Below, one piece after another: positions 35,809 through 48,288 of a stretch of DNA of 64,000 nt. Position 1 is the stretch's first letter, and every line of letters begins with the position of its first letter. This DNA comes from Ooceraea biroi (lineage: Eukaryota > Arthropoda > Insecta > Hymenoptera > Formicidae), in the NCBI RefSeq assembly GCF_003672135.1, contig NC_039516.1:3393838-3457837 (forward strand), given 5' to 3'. Below the pieces are notes generated by a model, which was not told the DNA's origin, ran no database searches, and saw only the letters and a list, made by a program, of their open reading frames with translations. The position numbers and the translations under genes are program-made.

Positions 35809-37521
35809 CACGTGCCTAAAGTCAGTCACTATATTAGTACCGCCATCTGAACTTTTCGCTCGCTCGCTCTTGCTGCTTCTCACTCTTTCGTTCTCTTTTT
35901 CGCACATTAATATATCTAAAATTGTTTTATTTATTTCCATTTTAAGGAATGTTTTAGCTATGTGCATATACACATTACACACATATGTTATACATACATA
36001 CTATTTTGTTTTAAATTGTTCACGTGTAGTATGGTTCAGAAATTTAAGTTTTTGTCCAGCTTTTTCATTAATTAGCACCTTTATGGATTAGAATATATTA
36101 GTATTTCGGTATATAGAGTATTCTTTGACGAACAAAATATTAATGACGTAAAAATATAAAACATATATGTATGATTTCATTCGTTAAAATTGTTTAAGAC
36201 TTAGCGGATTCTTTATTTTTAGATGCAATTTTTGGTAAAATGTCATATATTACTTTCTTAATACTTTTTCTAAATTTTCTTCAATTTTTAGCTCATTTTT
36301 GTTTCGATTATAAAACTGAATTTGAACAGCGCGCCACAGCTTTCCTATTAACAGCAGATGGTATCCATGCCTTTATTAGCTCTATAGTCGGTAGTCGGAT
36401 CTTATATTTAAGCTGTCTTTAATTTATCTTTAGATACTCCGTAACCAATGAACTGATCCGTACAACATCTGAAGATGAATCGTCCACGCCATCTGTGATC
36501 TGCATCCATCACGAAAATGAACTGCAAACTTGATTTGTGCTACCACTGAGCGAGAAAATCATAAAACTGTTCGTACATTCTTTCACAAGTATCTTCAAAA
36601 GGTAAATTATTAAAATTTTACTTTTAGTTTACATAAAATTGTTAATGTCAAAATCTATTTTAAATATTAAAATTGAATCTATATGTTCGCTCGCTTATTC
36701 GATACAAAATTTGATATTATTACGTGATAATTTATTGATAATTCAACTAATTATTTTAACAAGGATTATTCATAAACATTCAATATGTAATAATTTTATA
36801 ACTTAATCGTTAAAACTTAGTTCACAAGCTAAATGATGTCGTAGTACAACAAAAATTAATAAAATATATAATAAAAACTGAATTCTTAAGGAAATAGTCC
36901 ATCGACGAGTTAATGACAAAAGTTATGTCTTATCTAATTTTGAGTCGCTACTAATAATGTTGTGCATCGTATTAATCGCACGGTGTAACGTTGCTATATA
37001 ATTGCTTTGCTAGGAAGTATATGAAGGGCGTTACGCAACCTCAATGCCACCTACTCTGAAAAAACTATGCAACAACAAAAGGTGCCATTTCCTTTGAGTT
37101 CCCGCAACGTCGCCGACCGCTGCTCAGCTTAAATACAGATTACATAAGCGCTATCGTTACGCGTAATTGCAGTCTCTTTCGACAGTAACGTACTTCCGCT
37201 ACCTGTTACTCACGATTCGCCTACCTGTCCCTTTCGTTAACCAGAACTATATGACCTATCGCGTGATATTTAACATTAACATTATAACTATGCTATATTT
37301 CCATGGAAAGTATTGTTGATTGCTCTTGGTCAGAAATACGTACACGTGCGCTCTTATCAGGATTAATCTATCTAATTACAGTAGTCAGCACGGGCGACAA
37401 TTAGAATAATTTCCATGTTCGCCAAAACGCAATCGCTCGCGGGCAAATGTTTAGAGACGGATTAAACGCGCAAGTTGCAAGATAGTAATTAGGACGCAGA
37501 CGCGATTAGTGCATATATGTA
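35809..37521. other. AT-rich spacer, no gene recognised
   Basis: Strongly AT-rich up to about 36,900, then less so at 37,000-37,500. The open frames are low-complexity (Phe, Ile, Leu, Ser) and not convincing. Confidence 0.5.
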
Positions 37522-38802
37522 TTGGGTTGGCCAAAAAGTAATTGCGTTTTTTTCCAATAGATGGACATACATATCTTGAAATGTAACTAACTTCATTCTA
37601 AACCGCAAATTCATTATGTAGGTTAACAACTCACAGTTCAAGCTTGTTTTAGAAAAAGAAAGTACACGATTTCGTTAACAATTGTTTGTTTGCCGTCGAT
37701 TTCAAAATGGAAAATCAAAAAGAACATTTTCGTCATATTTTGTTTTGTTACTTCCGAAAAGGGAAAAACGCTGTGCAAGCTCATAAAAAGTTATCTGATG
37801 TATATGGCGAAGATGCTTTAAAACTGCGGCAGTGTCAAAATTGGTTTACTAAATTTCGATCTGCAGATTTTAACGTGAAAGATGCACCACGCTCAGGAAG
37901 GCCAATCGAAATTGATGATGACAAAATAAAGGCACTGATCGATTCGAATCGGCGTTTAACGACACGAGAGATTGCTGAGAATCTTAACATATCGAAATCG
38001 AGTGTTGAAAACCATTTAAAACGACCATTTAAGACGACATTAGTAAGCTCGATATTTGGGTAGCACATGAGCTGAAAGAAATTCATCTCACTAAGCGTAT
38101 TGACATCTGCGATTCTCTTTTGAAACGTGAGGAAAATGATCGATTTTTGAAACGTATGATAACAGGCGACGAAAAATCGATCGTCTACAACAACGTCAAA
38201 CGAAAAAGATCGTGATGAACCTGCTCGAAGCACTTGAAAAGCAGATATTCACCAAAGAAAGATTATGCTGTCAGTCTGGTGAGACTGTGTATTTTGAGCT
38301 GCTTGCAAGGAATCAAACCATTAATTCAGACGTATACTGTCGTCAACTGGATAAATTAAATGATGCCATCAAACAGAAACGTCGAGAATTGGTGAATCGC
38401 AAAGGTGTTGCGTTTCACCATGATAACGCTAGACCACGTACAAGTTTGGTCACTCGTGAAAAATTGTTGCAGCTTGGATGGGATGTGTTACCATGATGTT
38501 ACCACATCCACCATATTCGCCAGACCTGGCACCATCAGATTACCATTTGTTTCGTTCTTTGCAAAACGCCTTGAATGGTAAAACCTTGACTGCTGATGAG
38601 GATATCAAATCGTTGTTGGAATTGTTTTTTGCTGAAAAAGATAAGAACTTTTTTGAGCGCGGAATCATGAAGTTGCCTGAAAAATGGCAAAAGATAATCA
38701 AACAAAATGGACAATATATTGTTTAATAAAGTTTTTGTTTCCCATGAAAAATTCGCCTTTTATTTATATAAAAAAAACGCAATTACTTTTTGGCCAACCC
38801 AA
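37522..38802 (+). mobile_element. mariner element copy 2 (1,281 bp, defective)
   Basis: Same element and orientation as copy 1, flanked by TA on both sides. The terminal inverted repeats are identical over about 32 bases, starting TTGGGTTGGCCAAAAAGTAA and running into a T-run. By eye it differs from copy 1 at roughly ten positions over its length. It lies about 1.9 kb upstream of the U1-70K start codon, outside that gene's apparent promoter. Confidence 0.97.
37707..38726 (+). pseudogene. Broken mariner transposase gene, copy 2
   Basis: Opens MENQKEHFRHILFC and reads through about 105 intact residues of the DNA-binding region, including QNWFTKF where copy 1 has a stop. It then shows the same frame break after NHLKR, the same stops near 38,213 and the same 11-base duplication near 38,484-38,502 as copy 1. 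The DD34D residues (GDEK, HHDNAR, APSDY) persist but in separate frames. The first stretch could at most encode a truncated DNA-binding peptide of 119 residues. Confidence 0.95.
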
Positions 38803-39510
38803 TATTTCGGTAATGCAGCAGAGCTCGCCGAAATATAATGCCTGTTGAATCTTGGTGCACTCTCGCAATGTCCCGCGGTGCGCATACGTGTCGCAGTCGC
38901 AGCATTCCCGCGTGCACGCGTGCCGAATAAAGAACACACCCGCAATTTTGCATGTACCGCACGCATCTCTACGGGGTGTACCGAAAAATATTATATATTG
39001 AAATATCAAGAAATTATCTTAGGTGAGATTTGTAGTTGGGATTTGAATTCTTGCCTCACTTTTTAGTCTGAAAGCGAGCCAACGTATTTGTTGATTAGGA
39101 GTTGATTAGAATTAGGATTGATTTGCATTTTACAATAATATGTATTCAACTCAAACTCGAAATTAATCATTTGTCTTAAACAATCGGTATGTCACTCGTT
39201 ATTAATGAGAGAAATCGATATTAATCGACATTTCAGGAATTGAGACATCATTTTGTGAAAACTAAAACTATTAAGAATTTTAGTCGCATTCCTCATTTTC
39301 AGTTTTTCTCAGAATTAAACAAATATTTCTTTCCCGGCCATTAAGCCATATGAATTGATTTCGGAATTCAAATTGAGTCAGAGTCACGCGCTCATGAATA
39401 ATTAAAATATTTTTTAACTTTGGTTTTATATCGCTCGAGGAAAACACTTATTTGTGCAAAAGAAAATAAGAATTCGTGAGTGAATAATAGTTTCTGGACA
39501 CCATGTATGC
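38803..39510. other. Spacer, no gene recognised
   Basis: A GC-richer patch at 38,840-38,990 with the palindromic core CGCGTGCACGCG, then AT-rich sequence. No exon is supported. Confidence 0.4.
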
Positions 39511-40260
39511 AATCTGCACATTCAGTTCGCAACGTGCCAATATGCAACACGAGTATTCGCGCGCGACGCGCCTTGCCTCCACGCGAAAGTCGCGAAAGGG
39601 AATCACGGAGAATAACGATTACGCACATCGTCGAACGACTAGAAAAGCGTACTTAGTCTTCTTACGAACACATTCCGCGATAAAGCAAATCAAAATTTCG
39701 ATGTATCTGTGCAGTGTCCTCTACACAATTTTAAATACGGTGAAAGTAAGTAGATTGAAAGAGACTTCGTTTGCCTTGTTGCCAACTTCATTCGCAACTG
39801 ATTCTGAACAGACAAGCGCTTGCGAACGCAAGACCCGCAACTCCAGCTTGGTCGATTCGCCTTGCCGCTGGCATCGCGCGAAGCAGCCGTAAAATTCGCA
39901 TAAAGGCATGCTCCGACCGGTAGATCGCCAATGATAAACCGCCATGTTGCGCGAAAACGCACGAGCGCGTCGGATTGTGCGCAGTAATTCATCACGTATA
40001 AACGTCAAGTTCGCGCGAGTGGTTCCGCGCGCCCGCGACCATTTAGACCGAACGCAAGAGCGAGGCGCCGACGTAGCCGCGGTGGCAAGCCTATTCGGAG
40101 GAACGTGCACGAGGCATACTTGTGAGAATGCGCCGGTTTCCCGGCGGTGGCGGCCATCTTGTATTAGCGTGATGTCACGGCGTGGCCTACTTCCGAACAG
40201 CTCCACGTGCGGGGGTCGTCGACCCGGGGCTCTCTTCTAGTCCCCTTTTGCCTAGCTCTA
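39511..40260. promoter_or_regulatory. CpG-rich promoter-like island
   Basis: The island contains GCGGCCATCTTG at 40,150-40,161 and GCCATGTTG near 39,941, YY1/Pho-type cores like that of the U1-70K promoter, and a TGATGTCA near 40,170. Frames of 98-161 codons are open on both strands across the same bases, with no domains and no consistent codon bias, so I call a promoter and not a protein. The motif orientation favours a minus-strand transcript, but the evidence is slight. Confidence 0.4.
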
Positions 40261-42970
40261 TCTCGGCCTGTTCCCCTCACCAAACTTTCGAACCGAACGT
40301 GTGCGCCTTAAAACGATCGCCAATATATGAGAAAGCGTTTCCACATGTAGGTATACTGCATGTTACAGCGATTTGTCTTTTTTCCTGTGAACTTGTAAAA
40401 TATTCGGATCCTTATGTAGTTAAATCTTAAACATTACTCTCTCTACTCTTTCTCTTGCTACAATTTTAGAAAAAAGGTCTTTAAAACATGTAGTAGCAGA
40501 AGATATTTTCACACTCTAGTAATTGGAGACTAAAGTGTAACCTAATGAAATAAAACATTAAACACAATGAGTACAGTTAAAAGCCTGAAATAAAACACTG
40601 GAACTATAAAAATATCGTAATTTAAATATTTTTTAAATAAAATTTGTATATTTTTCTATATATTTCTCGTCGCTTAATTGTCGCCCGCGAATTTATTGAA
40701 TTTCACAAAACAAGTTCCACAAATTTTATAATCATGACGCATAAAGTCAATATAACGAGTTTAATTAAGACAATTCTCTGGGAAAGGCCACCGTCACTTT
40801 CAAATGTGGTAACGACGTCCGCTCCTACGCACCTGCGAGTGTCCAATAAGAGCGTCTTACGTAATCGAGGAATCGACCGTTGGAAGCATAGACGAGCTGA
40901 ATTGTGCTACGCGTGAGTATTTAAGCCAGAGACCATCTATGTAGAAACCAGAGATCACCTATATATATATAGGTCTATATAGGTTTCTATAGAAACCGAT
41001 TTATATATTATTTGGGAGCAATAAATTAACCGCATACGAGATGCGAGCAACGCGATCAACTAAATTCCCAATTAGTCAGCGAAAGTCACGACATTCAAGG
41101 CTGAAAGTATCGTATGCACGTTATACATGAGCGCGTGCCAAAAAGAATCGCTCAGCAGATTAATTTTAGTCTGGAGTTATGAATTCTTTTCATTCGCGAG
41201 CTACTTTTGTATCGTTATATTACATGTATAAAATACACACAATCCATAAAACATATCGCGAACGATTATTCCGGCGAGCGCTACTTATAAATTATTATCT
41301 CTGAAAATATTTTAAAAATAAAAAGAGAGATACTTATTTGAGAACATTTCCATAATAATTTATCATCTATATCTGTGCGAAATCGTCTACTGGCGTCTCG
41401 CGAACGGAACATTCTGGATCTCACAATATAAACGAGAATATAATCTTGGCGATTAAGATCAAAGGGCGAATCGAGTGAAGTAAGATCGAAAGTCATGCAT
41501 CAGTCGGGTCATCGACCCGTTTCAGGGTTTCTTCCGTTTGCTCGACGGTAAAAGTGGACGAATAAGACGCATGTGTGCAGTTGTCTGTCGTCAACTTGGA
41601 AAATCGAGCTAAATACAACGCACTGCGTGCGTAAGTTAATGATACATTGCGGGTAGACAATGCGAACGAACAGAAAGAACAAATTGGATTATCAAACAAC
41701 AGTCCGTGAAACGGATTTACGAAAAAATGCGTTACGTCATATCCGTGACGCATAATAGCTCTTCCTGCCGCACGACAATTCGTTCTCACCACTTCCGCCG
41801 ACGAACTAAGCTAATGGAGAAACAGTTAATGTCGGCGCTCGTGGAAGAAATCCAATTCCAGTCGAATTTCCAGCGCACTTACTTCGATCCAGGTCACACT
41901 TCGTAAACTATCTGGCATGCGCAGTTTCAGGTCATTGGGTCAAGCTTTCCTCGTCGACCCGACCCTGCTTGAAGATTCACTTCTCTCAGCTATACTTCTT
42001 TCGACCTATATGGTCTGCTTTTCTTTCTTTCAACATCTTCAAACGTCTATAAATAGAACTCCGTACGCTTGTTTTCCTCTCGCATCAGTACGCTGATACT
42101 TTTGCATTTCTGTTACATTTCTTTTCTTATCTTGACGATAATAGCGATGTAAAATCTGAGCAGAAAAAGAAACTCTAATTATAATTAATATCATAGGGCT
42201 ACGTTACGTTGACGCAATTGACTTTTAAATCACGGCTGGAAAGTGAAAACCACAATGTTTGTTGCTCCTTACGAAATAATAGTAATTATGAAATATATAT
42301 GCGTGAATGCGCGAGCATGCGCACAGTCAAGCGTCCCTTCCACGAATTTACGCTACTTCTTTCGAAATATTCGATATTCCTCCACCGCTATGGTTATTTG
42401 TTTTACGTTTTGGATACAAGTTAGAAGGCTGTCTTGATTTCATCACTAGCGGGACAAATTGAGACAACGCTCGCGCAAATCGAACGACGCCGATACAAAG
42501 TACATTTACCAAAGTTTGCTTAAAAACGTCCATATGTTGTCATAAAGCACGTATTAATATAATAATTATACACTCATTGTCAGTGAAGTCGTGGAGTCCA
42601 TAGAAACTGCGAATGAAAAAAATATGTGCATTTCGATTTTTCTAAAATTTTAAAAGGAAAGACATTATGCATTGTAATTCCATTTTCATCTACATACACG
42701 TATGTATGTATATAATGGCAGGATATTTGCGAGAGAGGCATGTCTTATTCATGTCATACGTATCTTTGGATCGTTCAATTCAGCCAGGCATTACGATTCT
42801 CCTGAAACCCTCTCTCTCTCCTCTCCACCGCGTTTCTTCCATCGCAGACTGTGAACATCCGAGTTGCTTGCGAACATTAAGACAATAGCAAACGCGGTTA
42901 ACGACAAGCGCCAGACAAAAAGATAAGAGCAACCGCTTTAAAACAAGTCGCTTGATAAGAGAGGGAGATG
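40261..42970. other. No gene recognised
   Basis: AT-rich with short palindromes at 40,958-40,973 (CCTATATATATATAGG) and 40,982-40,997 (GGTTTCTATAGAAACC). A TATAAATA at 42,048-42,055 has a TCAGT initiator-like site 37 bases later, slightly too far for a standard TATA promoter. No splice-bounded coding block is seen. Confidence 0.4.
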
Positions 42971-42973
42971 ACA

Positions 42974-43043
42974 CGGGTGAGGGGTGAGGTGAGGGGTGTG
43001 GATCTGTGGATCGTGGGTGAAGAAGGGTGATGGGGGGGAAAGG
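42974..43043. repeat. GGGTGAG-type minisatellite, purine-rich
   Basis: Repeated units such as GGGTGAG, GGTGAG and GGGTG follow one another on the plus strand, with a run of seven G near 43,032. There is strong purine asymmetry between the strands. Confidence 0.7.
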
Positions 43044-44067
43044 TGAAACCAGGGCGCAAGTATTGATCCCGCGCTGGGGCGGTTGACACATTTACTAAAA
43101 GATACGCGTGATCTAGTTTTGGCAGAAGATAGCGCAAGCTAGAGCACAAAGGAAGCATCTAGACATCAACGTAACTGGTCATTAACCAAGTCAATAGATT
43201 AATAAACCTTTTCTGGAACGGTAGTGTAGCTATAAGTGAATTTGAGTATAAATCTGTTTCTGAAAACAATCTCCAAAATCATCTTTACTGATTTCTGTTA
43301 GATGTAGCAAAACTAGTGATCAAGCAATTCAGACAGAATGGATGCCTAATTAATAATCTTAGAGGTACCCAACTTCAGCGTACAGCTCCAATCATCATTT
43401 TAGAACATATTGAGAGATATGTGGAATTCATACGTTTCTTTTAGAGAAAGGAGCATAATTGAATTGTGTGTGTGATGTCACTTCAGTACGGAAGTCTCTA
43501 TTATTCCACTGGGAAATGCGAAATATGGGTTTCTCATCTATATAGCGGATAAAGCTCCGCTGCTGGTTTCGGGACCACTGCCAAATGGGTCAGAGCTCGT
43601 ATTGAGCTGGTACTGCTGACTTCACTCTCCCTCACTGCTCCTCTCCTCCTACCATTCCTCCACCGGAGATCTAGAGCGATTCTAGAGCACGGCGCCGCCG
43701 ACAGAGACAAACTATCGCGCCATCACTCGCGGTTGCCTTACGTCGTCCTGCGCTGTCATATTGCTTCACGATATAATGTAGCGGATATAAACGCGTCGTG
43801 TAGATTGATTAATTACGCAGTCTCGGGTGTAATAGTTGTATCTAGATAAGCAAGGAAGAGGAGAAAGAGGGAAGGAACAAACAATAAATTCTGGAAAGGC
43901 AAAAAATTAAGGTCAGTGGATATTATAGCACGATATAAAATTAAGCTGAAATCGCATTCCGATATTCCGATGATATTTTATTAGCGTTTTATCGGATCAG
44001 ACTAATTATTGAATTTATAAATATGCTGCATGAAAGGGAAAAGTTTTGCAATTGAAAACCATTTCAC
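43044..44067. other. No gene recognised
   Basis: Mixed composition, with a GC-richer patch at 43,560-43,800. If the candidate exon at 44,068-44,152 is real this is the beginning of its intron on the minus strand. Confidence 0.4.
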
Positions 44068-44152
44068 CTGTAATTCCGTTTATTCGGCCTTGCTTGCCAC
44101 ACATGTAACGCCCTTCGAATTCTTTGTCATCCGTCTTCTTGCTCTGGTGCAT
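44068..44152 (-). CDS. Candidate start exon, MHQSKKTDDKEFEGRY...
   Basis: Seen: ATG at 44,152 with A at -3, 28 codons and a good ACAG|GTGAAA donor leaving one spare base. The peptide is MHQSKKTDDKEFEGRYMC followed by GKQGRINGIT. It is charged, with no signal peptide or membrane segment. The phase would allow splicing to the candidate exon at 324-433, but nothing else links them. The plus strand is also open through most of the block, so chance is possible. The product is not recognised. Confidence 0.28.
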
Positions 44153-44159
44153 TGTGTTG

Positions 44160-45536
44160 TGCCCCGACGCGATATAGAGACGCGAGGCTAGAATACCGTT
44201 TGATCAATACTCCGCAGGCTCGTCACAGTCATCGCGTCCTCGTCTTCGCACACATTGATGGGATGAGGGAAAACGAAACGGTAGGATACGAGCTGTCAAA
44301 CATGAGAAACGATTAATGACGATAATGACAACCTGAGTAACGCTTATAATGGTTGGCTTTTCGATTAAATGAAAACTGTAGCTTCCGAGAAATAGATTGT
44401 TCGCTCACCTTGACAGTACGGGTCGATCAGTCGCGGCGTTATTTCAGATTTTTATTGGTGAAGTTGCTGATACCCTAGAAAAGCTGCGACTGTTTGGTTC
44501 ATCGAATGTAGCATGTGGCGTGGGACACGTGCCGAAAGGTCGATGCCCCTTTTACCAGATTTTATTTGATTCCCTTCGCTCTCATCATCCCGCGGGCATA
44601 CTCATTCATTTCTGCTGAAACTTCTTTGTCGACATGTAGAAAAATAAATGTATTTATATCACAGCAACATCATAGAGAAGCTAGCAGGTCTTTAGGGGAA
44701 CTTCAAATACAGTAATGTAGTCCAGCGGACTGTTCGATAATGTTTCCCTTGTTGCTATGTTTATCATAACATTAATGATAATAGTTATTGTACACGCACT
44801 GCATACATCGACATACTAGAAAATAATTTATATTGTTTGTTCTTCATAATTTTAACTTGGAATATACGTGTGTGTATTAATATACAAGTTGATTACTGAA
44901 TATACCGTGGAAAAAAAATTACTACATGCCGATGCTTAAAAATAAAATTCTGTATTCGCAGCTGCATTCAATATGTTTCTCTGTAATAAAATAAAAAAGA
45001 TAATTTTTGTTATGTCCATAATAATTCAGAATATAATTTACTACATGGGAGATGCTTAATTCAATATACTTTGGCTGCGCGTACCAAAATCGTATAAACA
45101 GTTTGCTATTAATAGGAACTAGTCATACCTATTTATCTCACATCAGCATCAAGTGTATCTGGCTGATTACCCAGCATTGGTCTTGTGAAAATTTTGAACA
45201 TAATACTTGGATATTACAACACTTGATACTCTAATCGATTTTCTGTGACGATCTTTCAAGGATAGATCGGTTCTTATAAACAAGCATTATAATCTACTTG
45301 CTAAAGAATCGAGGGATGAAACGATTGATGACATGCTATCAGAAATTCAAGATTAGATTTACAGATTGGTCCTTCTCGAGTTACGCACGTATTTATAGTT
45401 TGATTATATTAATAATGAATTTATCATGAGGAGTTATCATCTCATTCGGGGAAGCCGATGAGTGCACCCCAGGGATTCTCGTTATTCGGTTCACTCCTTT
45501 GTTACACAACCGGCCCTCTCAGCAACTTGGCCAACT
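44160..45536. other. No gene recognised
   Basis: A plus-strand frame of 73 codons at 44,397-44,618 lacks an ATG. The remainder is AT-rich with short frames and no repeats of note. Confidence 0.4.
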
Positions 45537-46020
45537 ATCGACCCCACTAGGAGCTTGGCCCCCTCCCTTCATTTTCTTTCGTCTTCTCACCGTTGCTCCC
45601 TCTTCTTTCTTTCTCTTTCTCGTTTTCCCCCGGTCCCACCATGATTCCTAAACATGTCTCTTTTCACTGTTTCTACCGTTCGCCCATTCTATAGCCCCGT
45701 TTCTTTCTATTTCTCTCCCTTCTCTTCTGTCACTTTCAATTCTGACCCCTCCATTCCTTGCTTCTCTCCTTGTCACGATCCCGTCGACCTCTCTATTCTC
45801 ACCAACATCGATTCCACTCTTGCTTTATCTATTCATCACTCTCTCTTTTTCTATTTACCCCCTCTCCTTACCATATTTCTTCCATCCTTCTCGTATTACC
45901 GCGTACTTTTTATTTGTCACTATTCTTTCTTCATTGGATCGATTTTTTCGCCATTGCTACTTTTCTTTTTCGTTTCTTTCGCACTCTCTAAATTTCCTCT
46001 ATTTCTCTTACGCTTGTATC
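45537..46020. repeat. Pyrimidine-rich tract (~480 bp)
   Basis: The plus strand is overwhelmingly C and T over nearly 500 bases, with TTTCT, CTCTC and TTCCC units and few long exact repeats. A 140-codon open frame here (Ser, Phe, Leu and Pro rich) is a by-product, since pyrimidine runs cannot contain stop codons. Such tracts can form triplex DNA. Confidence 0.65.
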
Positions 46021-46079
46021 TGAGTTCAAGAAAGTGGGGGGCCACGTGCTCCAAGTACCTTAGTCACGCGAGGTAGGAC

Positions 46080-47923
46080 ACGTGGTAGGTACGTTGTACG
46101 AAGGCACATAGGCGCGGAAAGACGCGTATTTTCTATGCAAATTGAACGAGATATCGAGCAAAATTAATTAGGTACACTTGCTTTCAGAAATAATTAATTC
46201 GTTCTCTGTATGAAAAAATTGTCAAAGAAAATGATAATTAAGAAGAGAGAATTATCTTTGTATGTACTGCATAAAATGTTATACTTATACATACTTTAAT
46301 CTTAAAACAAGAATTTGATCGATTCGGTCAAACGATTTGTAGATAAAAAACCCGTCGATTTGGAATGGATTTGAGAAATATCTTGCGTTGCGAAATCGCG
46401 ACGACATTGCGAGTCGGGCATTCCGATTACAGCATTCCGCGAGGAAGAACACGTTGCCGATAAGGAACGAAAGAATACGGAGCGAAAGGAAGGGATAAGG
46501 CAGCAGAGAGGAGCGGTGGAGTTGAGCGAGGGTTTATACGAGTTGTTGCTTACGTAAGCACGCATGTAGATAAGAACGTGCTTATCTGAAGAACGTCGCC
46601 ATGCGGGCAACCGCGTGCCAAAGTATGAAATCGTAATGGTTACGATTTTCGACGAGACAAAATCCAATTTGCTGTACGAATAATTTTATGAGTCATAATA
46701 ATTTGATAATTATATAAGATTTGATAACTTTGAAAATAAATTTGACAAATTGTAATAAGATTACGTGAAATATTTAATGACACAAATTAGTCTCGCATCC
46801 TCAGTATGTAATTGGAAATTGATAAATAAAGTCCCGGGTTTAATAATTTCATCGGTATTTTTAACGGTGGAGCAGAGAGAATAAGATACGCACGTAAATT
46901 TGCAATGATCCGAAGATAGGAGAGGAACTGTACAGCACCAAGGAGAGAAATATCAAGGAGAAACGGGCAATTGAGTTGAATACAGAGATCGAATCGCGGG
47001 ACGTAATATACGTGTTGCATAATTAGCGGCATAGCTGGAGATTTATCTTCATTGTGCGCTATCCTTCGCGCATCGAAAAACATCCTGCAGAGAAAATTAC
47101 TACCCACCTGCCATCAGTTCGCCTTTTGAGGTACATGGCTTCAAAAGTCACTCTTTAGACTTTAAAAATCACTCTTTTTTTGTTTATTTTTATTCCATTT
47201 ACCAACTTTCGTTTATTCAAATTTATGCTGATATTTCCTCGTTTGAGATTAATCCAGCTTTCATTCTTTTTGTGTATATATTCTAGAATAATATCCGCAC
47301 GAATATTATTTATATGCAGAACATCTCTCTCAATTTTATTCGATGTTACATAAAACCAGTATTAACAATTACGACGAAAATATTTTCGTAAATTCGTAAA
47401 TAGATTATACCAAAAAGCAATCAACTATTTTAATTCAGTTCCTGATCACGATTCATAAAATTCCCACGGTGTTTATGCGCACCTGTTTGTCTAGGAAGTG
47501 AACGCTATAAATCGTGAGATTCATGGTCGTCGTGGCTGGTTGCATGGCTCCCCCTTGCTTGATTAACGGCTATACAAAGTCCGTATCGACGTATCATAAT
47601 ACGCCCAAACAATTTATTAATATGTAGTTATTAATTGATTGCACGTATGCAATTTTACTACATAACATCTAGTTTTTAATATCGATAATGACTTCAAGTT
47701 AACGTACATTCTTGTCAGCTCGTTTACCGAATTAAAAATAAAATAAAAACTTCATGCTATTATCATACGTCAAAAAATATGAAAGCTGTTTTTTTATTCT
47801 CTTAAAACTTTCTCTTTTTTGAATATTTCACATGTCACACATATATAGACATCCCATTTCTCCCTTTCTCTGCATCTCTCTTTCTGCGTGTACGATGTAT
47901 TAAGAAATAGGCCGCGCGCTTAC
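46080..47923. other. No gene recognised
   Basis: AT-rich. Minus-strand frames of 106-121 codons at 46.3-47.1 kb begin at TTG or GTG and show no domain or codon bias, so they are taken as chance. Confidence 0.45.
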
Positions 47924-48135
47924 GTTCTCTTCTACACGGTTGTCTGCTACACGAGGTAGGGCGATCCAATTGGGGTTCGAATAGCCCAACGTGGTGGCCT
48001 CCCCTTTGAGTTCCTGCTGCGATCAATACTAACGCTGTAATGCCAAAGCCAACCCAGACTACTGACTCCGTACCCAGGTCTTCGTGATACGAGTGTCCTT
48101 GACAACCATAGTGAATTGCCCTCGCAAAGTCTTGA
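47924..48135 (-). CDS. Candidate internal exon with hydrophobic segment
   Basis: Seen: on the minus strand a CTACAG acceptor precedes 48,135 and an AAC|GTAAGC donor follows 47,924; the 212 bases between hold one leading base, 70 codons and one trailing base. The peptide includes QDFARAIHYGCQGHSYHEDL, a hydrophobic VVWVGFGITALVLIAAG that could span a membrane, and a Cys/Arg-rich end. No family is recognised. Two other frames, one on each strand, are open over parts of the block, so the call is weak. Confidence 0.22.
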
Positions 48136-48288
48136 CTGTAGAATGCCGCAAAATTTAAAGGCCGCGTCTAATCTATCTTATAGACCCAATTATGGCTAAC
48201 TTTTCCGCAATAATATCGAGTAACCAATAGTTCATGAGCTATAAATGCTTGAACACATGAAGAGCATGCATAACTCTCCATCGTGTCC

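Noticed and set aside
42048..42089. TATAAATA followed by TCAGT as a core promoter
   Set aside because: The spacing from TATA to initiator is about 37-39 bases, longer than the usual 30, and no exon follows.
45654..46076. 140-codon plus-strand frame
   Set aside because: It lies in a pyrimidine-only tract, where stop codons cannot easily occur; the composition is Ser/Phe/Leu.
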